Shown piece after piece: positions 53,532-60,000 of a stretch of 60,000 bases of DNA. Origin of the DNA: Hydractinia symbiolongicarpus (lineage: Eukaryota > Cnidaria > Hydrozoa > Anthoathecata > Hydractiniidae). Position 1 is the first letter of the stretch, and the number at the start of each line of letters is the position of its first letter. The translations under genes and the position numbers were made by a program. The stretch spans positions 24,686,001 to 24,746,000 of the forward strand of contig NC_079875.1 in the NCBI RefSeq assembly GCF_029227915.1, given 5' to 3'. The notes below the pieces were generated by a model. The model had not been told where the DNA came from. It was given only the letters and a program-made list of their open reading frames with translations, and searched no databases.

Positions 53532-54559
53532 GGATACGGTAACACATACTCAGGCACATACTCAGCACATTTAAAATATCTCCTCTGCTCGCTATATTAA
53601 CCCTAACAAATATATATCTTCTTAAAGCCAAATAAATTATCTCTAGAGTGATAATAAAATATTTCCATAAAATAAATCCAAAAAGGAGAAAAAAAATTAT
53701 ATACAAAAATTCACCCTTCCAGTTCATTTTGTCGAACACTCCCCTTAGTAAAATTTTTGAGCGTTGAAAAAAATATGATTGCGAAGCTCTTATTCAGCTC
53801 TAAAAAACTTTGCTTTTTTTACTCAAAATAACACGTGGTTTCAAAAGTATAGCATATTTTGTGTTACACTAGCTGTTTTATGACTGATTTATCTATTTTT
53901 TAGCATGATAGATCAATAACTCGATATTTCCTCACTTTCTGTGTTAGAAAAAGTAAAGTTTTGTAGCCAAAGATATAATTGTCGCAACTTGTTTTCGTAC
54001 AATTTCGATAAGATGGAGGGGAGTGTTCGACAAAAATATATACTGTTACGACTATTTTTTCGAGAAAAAGCAAATGAAGAAGAATCATGGTTACACCCAC
54101 TTAAACGTTATGAATAATTAATAACTCATGAATATTTTATTTAAAATTAAAGGTAAAGTGTTTTCGTAGAACTATGGGTCCAGTTAATGTTAAACAGACA
54201 ACAGGATAAGATAACATAACAGGATAAAAACAAAAAAAATAAAGAAATAACTTAAATAATAATATATTTGTATAGATTATTAAAGTGTGAATGTTTCCTA
54301 TGTTATATGCAATTTTTCATTCGTTCTGCAAAACTCCCTTTAATTATTATACAGATTAAATATATTTGAGGAATTTTAAACTTTGAGCACACTATTGAAA
54401 ACTTTAAAAGATAAAAAGGATTTTTTCTCATTTTACCCCTCTTAACAATAAATATTTTTGATTCTTTTTTTAAAAAATATCAGGAAAATATGCCAAAGAA
54501 TCAAAATTAAAAAAATATTTTTTTTAAAAAAAATAACTCTGAAGGGGGTTATCGTATCC
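53532..54559. mobile_element. TTAA-flanked non-autonomous element, about 1.03 kb
   Basis: TTAA at 53528-53531 and 54560-54563 flanks inverted ends GGATACG(G/A)TAAC (11 of 12 identical). An internal inverted repeat TTTTGTCGAACACTCCCC (53727-53744) pairs perfectly with 54018-54035. There is no transposase; the short frames inside are AT-rich chance openings. TTAA duplication points to a piggyBac- or Kolobok-type mobiliser; the ends differ from the CCCTTCCCG ends at 6305. Confidence 0.8.
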
Positions 54560-54563
54560 TTAA

Positions 54564-55310
54564 ATAACAATATGGGACTGTTGCTTAAAGATTTAAGTTC
54601 TTTTTATTTTTTGTTTAGTGTAACCAATCGAGAAAACTTGGCGAAGAAACATTTTAAGGTAAAAGTTTGTAAAAACATCAACATATATTGTGCTCAGCAA
54701 TCCATATAAAAGTTGCCTAACTCAGGTGTGTCACTCATCAGACACACTAAATATTGTTGCTGGCATAAAACAAAGTGGAAATAAAACCATAAAATTTTGT
54801 ATTCTGTACTTAAAGCTCCCAGTCCCATATCTTATGATCTTGGAGACTTACCTGAAAGGTTTGCATAAGAAATTCCTAATTTTTGCTTAAACTCTTCTTA
54901 ACTCTAGATTATTTATTTTCCTTGCCATTGCAACCATGCTCTTTATTCAATTTTTTTAAACTGCCTTCAAACTTTTTGTTTGAGGGTGTGACCATATTAT
55001 TATGTCACCCTTTGCTGTGTTTGTTACATGATTTAATCATTCAACTCCATAAGATCACCCACTCAGAAAAACTTTAGTGTGCCCACCCTATATTTTCTTT
55101 ACAATTAATCTATTTTGCAGACTGACTGACCCACCCCTCAAAAAATTATTATCTTTGCCTAACAAATTTAAAATTTGTTTTTGTGATTTGTGATTTGTAT
55201 TGGTACTTCATAATTTGATTAGCAAAACTGTATAAACGATGAATAAAATGTATTCTTAATTGTAACATTTGTAATTAAATTCTAGTTATTTACGATATAT
55301 TTTTTTACAG
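54564..55310. other. Probable HAUS1 intron sequence, no feature seen
   Basis: AT-rich; it ends in a pyrimidine-rich tract and acceptor TTTTTTTACAG at 55300-55310. No upstream HAUS1 exon could be identified here. Confidence 0.45.
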
Positions 55311-55479
55311 ATCAGATGTTGGCTTGAAGAAATCTTTACTTCCATACCATCTTATGAAGTCACTGAAGAAACTATTGCTTTTTTGCATGCTTTCTTAGAA
55401 CAAAATAAAGCTATGAACAGACTGGCCACATTTCATTGTGTTGACATTCAAACGAAAAGCGAAGAATATAAACTTGAAG
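55311..55479 (+). CDS. HAUS1: HAUS1-like exon (augmin complex subunit 1)
   Basis: Augmin (HAUS) recruits gamma-tubulin to spindle microtubules and nucleates new branches. The exon is 169 nt, phase 0 in and phase 1 out, with acceptor tttacag and donor GTAATC. It reads IRCWLEEIFTSIPSYEVTEE, TIAFLHAFLEQNKAMNRLAT and FHCVDIQTKSEEYKLE. This parallels the HAUS1 N-terminal region (AWLKKIFG...PQYEVN...TTEILHHLSERNRVRDRD...DLKQKASEYE). Neither the first nor later exons were found in the window, so the assignment rests on this exon alone. Confidence 0.7.
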
Positions 55480-56322
55480 GTAATCTTTATTGTTTGTAAA
55501 CATCACTAACAAAACTCAATAAGTTTGATGTTAATGGTTTTTTCACCTAAAATACGTCTCATTTTCTGACACCCCTTTCCCAAATACCTGGACATTTTTG
55601 CATTAAATCAAAATTCAGATTAATAAAGAAAGAAGTTTCACACTATGGTATCATATCATCTATTTTAATTAAAGACTTGTTTAAACAGAAGTCCAGGAGG
55701 CAATTTTAAATAATTAAAATGTAAAAAATGAAATTATTAAATATGGACTTTGAAACCCTCCTCCTGTGCACTTTTAGTTTGATGTCTCCCCTCCTTAAAT
55801 GGATTTTAAATGCATTTTGTTACCACTAGACGCATGTTATGTAAGTGCATAAAAAAAACAGGAATGTGAGAAAGTAAAAGCCTGGGTCCAACTAAATGCG
55901 TCAAGTTATGGTGAACACAAACTTGTTGATGAAGAGTTGAAAAATGTCTGCACACAAACAATCTGTGGAAAAGGAGGGCAATGAAAAAGAAATGTCACTT
56001 GAATTTTAACGACATAAGCAAGCACCTGTCAAGATCCCAAAAAATAATTTGTTTACTGGTTTCTTCTATTGTGTAGAGTTAGAGACACTGACCCCGCTAT
56101 ATGAAATTGGTCCTATTTTGATCCTTAGTTACTTACACCCTAATCTTAATCAAAAGTGCAATGCAATGGCTTTACCAATCTTAATGAATTGACACAGTGT
56201 AGGCAGTTAACAAGTAGGACATAATTAAAAATGGACATGACAGTTTGCCTGTTTCAAACAATAATTTTGAATTTTATAAAGGAACAACTGTTTGTAGGAG
56301 AGACTATAGAATAATTTAAAGA
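55480..56322. other. Probable HAUS1 intron, no feature seen
   Basis: AT-rich, with scattered GC-poor repeats; no exon recognised. Confidence 0.45.
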
Positions 56323-57935
56323 ACTAGCCGGGGTAAGCGCCACAAGTAAAAGTGTTACCCAGCATTGAAAAGCCGGTGGAGCAATTAATAAGAACCGTAA
56401 ACTGTGTCACACATTCAGGTGGAGCACTTAGTATAGGTATGCACTATGTGGTAAACGTGGTAAAGCACACAGAGTGTTTCAGGTATAATATATTTTTCAA
56501 AAAAAAATTTCCTACACAATTAGGTTAGTCTACAACGCGTTGTTACCCTGTCATAGTAAAAGCACCTGACCAAACTTTGTTATTGTTTAGAAAATGTTTG
56601 CGGTGAAAGTTTAAAATTGAATGTTACTCTGGATTGTGCGCTTAGTACAGTTAAACAATGTTGCACATTCACGTAGGTACAATATCGTTTTATCAAAAAA
56701 CTTTATCGCAACTTCAGTTAAGCAGAAACACAGGAAACAGCCCGGGCTTAGCACAGGTAAACCATGTTGCACATGCGTTTATACTTGATACCCTTTTAGC
56801 ACAGTTTATTCATGGTGTTAACTCTGTCATAGCAAAAAAATTAGTTTCAGTAAACGTTACATATTAATCATGACAATGGAATGAGCCTTTAGTCACACAT
56901 GTCTATAGGCGCAATATCTTTTTCCCAAAATAACTTATCACAACTTCAATTTAAATAAAAATACACAAAACAGCCTGTTGTTAACACTGGATTAAACATT
57001 TATTACAGGTAAACTGTGTCACACATGGGTTATAGCTAGGCGTAATAGCATTTTCCAAAAAAAACCACAGAAAACCGCCCATCATTACTCTGTCTAGCTA
57101 AAAAAATTTACTTTGCGGATTAAGTTTTCATGACAGTAATAAAATGTGTAGTTACCTAACTATATTTAGCATCATAAAAATTATCGAATAAGAAATTTGT
57201 TGTAGCTAACTTGAAACTGCATTTGGCTATTAAGCCAGAGGTAGGTCAAGAGCTAGCTAATAGCCACAACCCCAACAAAAAAATCAATATTGATATTCCA
57301 AACTGAATAAAAACTTTCAAAGAATGGGAATAAATACAGCTAGGTATAGCTAGCTAGCTAACTTCAGCGGAATGCTATACCTCGAAATCTATGTTCCTAG
57401 CTAAGATCTTAAAATTGGTTTGTTTAAGATTTATGCATAGCTAAAGAACGTGAGAATTATAAAGGGATGAAACATCAAAGAAAATGGGAAAGAATTGGGA
57501 AAGGTAAAGTGTGTAAAACCAATCCGTCCTCATGGCCTCGTGGTTGCGATATTCTGATGACCTTGTGAAAGCCCTGGCCCAAAATTAAACGCCAGGCTGC
57601 GCAAACGTGTGAAACGAATAAGGTTTCTGATTGGTTAATGAAGTTAAAGTCTAGGCTTAATACTCCGGATTAATATTCCAGATTAATGGTCCTGATTAAT
57701 GGTCGGGGTGGCTAGGTCGAAAATGTGTATTTTTTGCAGAGGGGAAGATGGTGGTAAAGAGGGACGTGACTTTAAAAAGATGCATAAAAAGGTTGGTATG
57801 ACGATGAAGAGGTTACGAAAAAACAAAAACTTTGGTTGTTTCACTATTGTTGAGGCGTGGAGGAAGCAGCGATGCACAGCTAAGCCCCCATTTTGCATTA
57901 CATACAGATGGACCAGCGTATACGGATAATATAGA
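56323..57935 (-). mobile_element. Helitron-2-like non-autonomous element, minus strand
   Basis: Read on the minus strand, it starts TCTATATTATCCGTATACGC (57935) followed by TGGTCCATCTGTATG and ends GGCGCTTACCCCGGCTAGT (56323). The interior shares modules with copies A and B (GTGTGACACAGTTTACGGTT then CTTATTAAT; GCTGTTTCCTGTGTTTCTG). The full 3' hairpin has decayed. No coding capacity. Confidence 0.75.
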
Positions 57936-60000
57936 TAATTATCTGAGGAAACAATGCAAAAAAATTTCTCAAGAAAACAGCGAAATTAAAAAATAATTTT
58001 ATGAGGAAACAATGTAAATGTTGAAATTTAATTCTTCAATAGTGTCGGTTTGTACAAATATAAAACCACTAGTCGTTAGCCAGTAGAAGAATCCACGGGG
58101 TCGCTTGTCTTTTATATTTACCAGTCGCAACAAAGTGGATAAAAATATATGGCATTTGAAAATGTGTTTCTGTAACATCATTTTCTAACTCAGTGGGGGG
58201 TCCGTGCAGAGACAGACAGACATGACAAGTATTTTGTAGACTAAATTTTAAAGAAATTAATTCCTTTCTAGGCACAAAATTTTACAGAAACAGTTTAATA
58301 AAAAGAGTGAGCTTAATAAAAAGTGTACTTAACTTTCATCTTCAATAAATTTTATCTTTACCATTAGAATAAATGTTTTGGCATTCTTGAACATAATGAA
58401 AGTAATGAAAATTTTTCCATTTTTTTTTTAGCTAGACAGAGTAACGATGGGCTGTTTTCTTTTTTTTTGTTTTTTTGCTTAAAGTGGCGACGAGTAAAGT
58501 TGATTTGAGTAAACAATTTGTTATACTTCAAAATGTTTGGATTTCAACATGTAATATGAAAGATATGAAACATGTAATATGAAAGACACAAACGCAAAAG
58601 AGAAATTATTTTGAAGATGATTTTGCTGATGTAAATAAAAGGAGAAACAAGAAGAAAAAAGAACGAAATCTGCCAAGATACTGGGCAGCACCTGGTGGAA
58701 GTAATATCTGCTTCACAAAAAGATATCAAACAGAAAAATCTTCAAATCATTGGGACTCTCCCACTGATTTAATTTTTATCTGGTACTTAAACACGTATTT
58801 TTTGACAATAGTGTTCATGGTGGAGAACATTAACGAAAGTCATAGTGCCTCAAAAAACGAATTAATAGAAACTGTTTTAAATCGTCTAATGGAAACTAAG
58901 TCTTATATTCGTGTTTCAAGTGTGCTATTTTGATTGATAGAATTTATATATGTAGTTTTTTCATATTTGTTATCCATTCCTGCTTAAAAATCAAAGAAGC
59001 AAGTTTAACATTAAAATTCAAACATAAAGTTATAAATTTTTTTTATTAAATTCAAATAATTTACGTCTAGTAAAGAAGTTCGAAGAAGATTAAATAACTG
59101 AACTATGTTCAATCCTTTCAAGCCCTGTGAAGAATAGTTGTTTGAATGTTAAGTTTTTGCGGGATGACAAAAACTTTGTGTAATGGGAAAAGTTCTGTCA
59201 TGGATTTTTGTCATCCCGCGAAAACTTAACAATTGTTCATCACACAAATTTTGTTTGTTGTGAAAGGACCTGTTTTAATATCCACGTCGAAATATTGATT
59301 TTTTTTGTCAAGGTTTTAGTTGGCGATACAGCTGTGATAAAGCCAAGCACCCCTAGATAAAACGAAAAACAAAGCATGAATAAAAAATTAAAAAAGGTAT
59401 CCCAGTTATGAAAAAAAACATTTGGCGTAAATATGTTTTATGCGTATACCTGTTGCTTCATTTCGATTTATAGAAGAATAGAATTTCAAGGATCAAAAGA
59501 TTCAGTTATAAATTAATTTAAAACATTTATAAAACTTACCACAGAAAACAACTTTTCACTGTGTAAGTACAGATGATGGAGTGTGAAAAGTAGGCTTGAT
59601 TCCACTATATAACAACAACAGGTGGCCTCGTATCCTAGAAATTGGATACTAGTTTTTTTAGCTACTAGTTTTTTTAGCAGAGCTCAATTTTGTTTGAATG
59701 CTAAACACTAGACACATTAAAAAAAGTATCAAGGATTACACACAATACTTCACCTTTAAAAGCAACAGAAGGATGAAGTAGCTTAATCTTAGGCAGCTGT
59801 AAGAAAACACCCTTGGCGCAAATTTCCTTTCTAGTTGCAGTAAACATGTTCGGACCAGATCTCTATTATTTTTTCTCTTGCAATATTTAAAAGGGTCTTC
59901 CGACTTGTATCATATTCGTTGATTAACTCTTTACCAGTTACTTGGGAAGGTTTTAGATCAAATCATTCCAAATGATAACTAAAAACTTTTATTTTTATTT
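57936..60000. other. No gene recognised; one hairpin repeat
   Basis: AT-rich sequence. Possible lysine-rich short frame around 58590-58680 without recognisable homology. The hairpin at 59149-59229 is listed separately. Later HAUS1 exons were looked for and not seen. Confidence 0.45.
59149..59229. repeat. Hairpin repeat, 25-bp arms
   Basis: TTAAGTTTTTGCGGGATGAC plus AAAAA (59149-59173) pairs with 59205-59229 with one mismatch in 25, around a 31-nt loop. It is probably a small MITE; no clear target duplication. Confidence 0.8.

Noticed and set aside
33973-55479. Joining the 33973 exon to the HAUS1-like exon at 55311
   Set aside because: The phases do not match; the split codon TG plus A would be a stop.
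1-60000. CRISPR arrays or bacterial operons
   Set aside because: No spaced identical repeats of that type, no ribosome binding sites, and spliced animal genes are present.

Overview
The window looks like nuclear DNA of a non-bilaterian animal, most likely a cnidarian. It is AT-rich and intron-containing, shows no bacterial gene layout, and is crowded with transposable elements of types common in cnidarian genomes (Copia with a MATTTLKAPP-type Gag start, Penelope, Polinton, Helitron-2-like, tRNA-derived SINEs). The species cannot be fixed from sequence alone. Nearly all of the listed open reading frames are decayed transposon pieces or chance frames; the two host genes are visible only as short spliced exons.

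Host genes. (1) AP-3 complex subunit beta (AP3B) lies on the minus strand from 33587 to beyond the left edge. Nine exons were placed with consistent splice sites and phases: 33587-33439, 32061-31986, 20668-20594, 17862-17767, 17638-17478, 17400-17334, 12692-12507, 1022-855 and 780-683. They read continuously into the N-terminal half of the protein; later exons lie off-window. (2) One plus-strand exon at 55311-55479 resembles the N-terminal region of HAUS1 (augmin subunit).

Elements inside AP3B introns. Intron 1 carries a SINE (32960-33244). Intron 2 carries a decayed Copia retrotransposon (about 23716-30260) split by a Helitron-like insertion (24981-27402). Intron 3 is almost entirely a LINE (17981-20535), itself split by a 1,049-bp element with a CACTA target duplication. 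Intron 6 carries three head-to-tail Helitron-like units (14194-17304), the last ending 29 bp from a splice donor. Intron 7 carries a TTAA-flanked piggyBac element (6305-11403). Its transposase gene is interrupted by a TA-flanked 3.7-kb composite (7219-10909), made of two near-identical 190-bp inverted-repeat modules around a Tc1/mariner-type transposase and a decayed CRESS-type Rep plus SF3 helicase. This composite is the most unusual object in the window.

Intergenic part (34-60 kb). It holds LINE remnants, a SINE split by a LINE, and two halves of a Copia element (41.0-41.5 kb and 52.35-53.2 kb) that appear to be separated by a Penelope-like fragment with a hammerhead-like motif (41600-42294) and a decayed Polinton/Maverick (42295-51890). 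The Polinton still shows DNA polymerase B, packaging ATPase, an MSV199-like protein, integrase, a probable major capsid protein and several conserved hypothetical proteins, most with stops or frameshifts. Right of it are four TGACGTCA sites, three of them in a 50-bp tandem repeat, then a TTAA-flanked 1-kb element (53532-54559) and a minus-strand Helitron-like element (56323-57935).

Together the window is a stratigraphy of nested insertions in and around a conserved trafficking gene. Splice sites, target duplications and interrupted frames allow much of the insertion order to be read.
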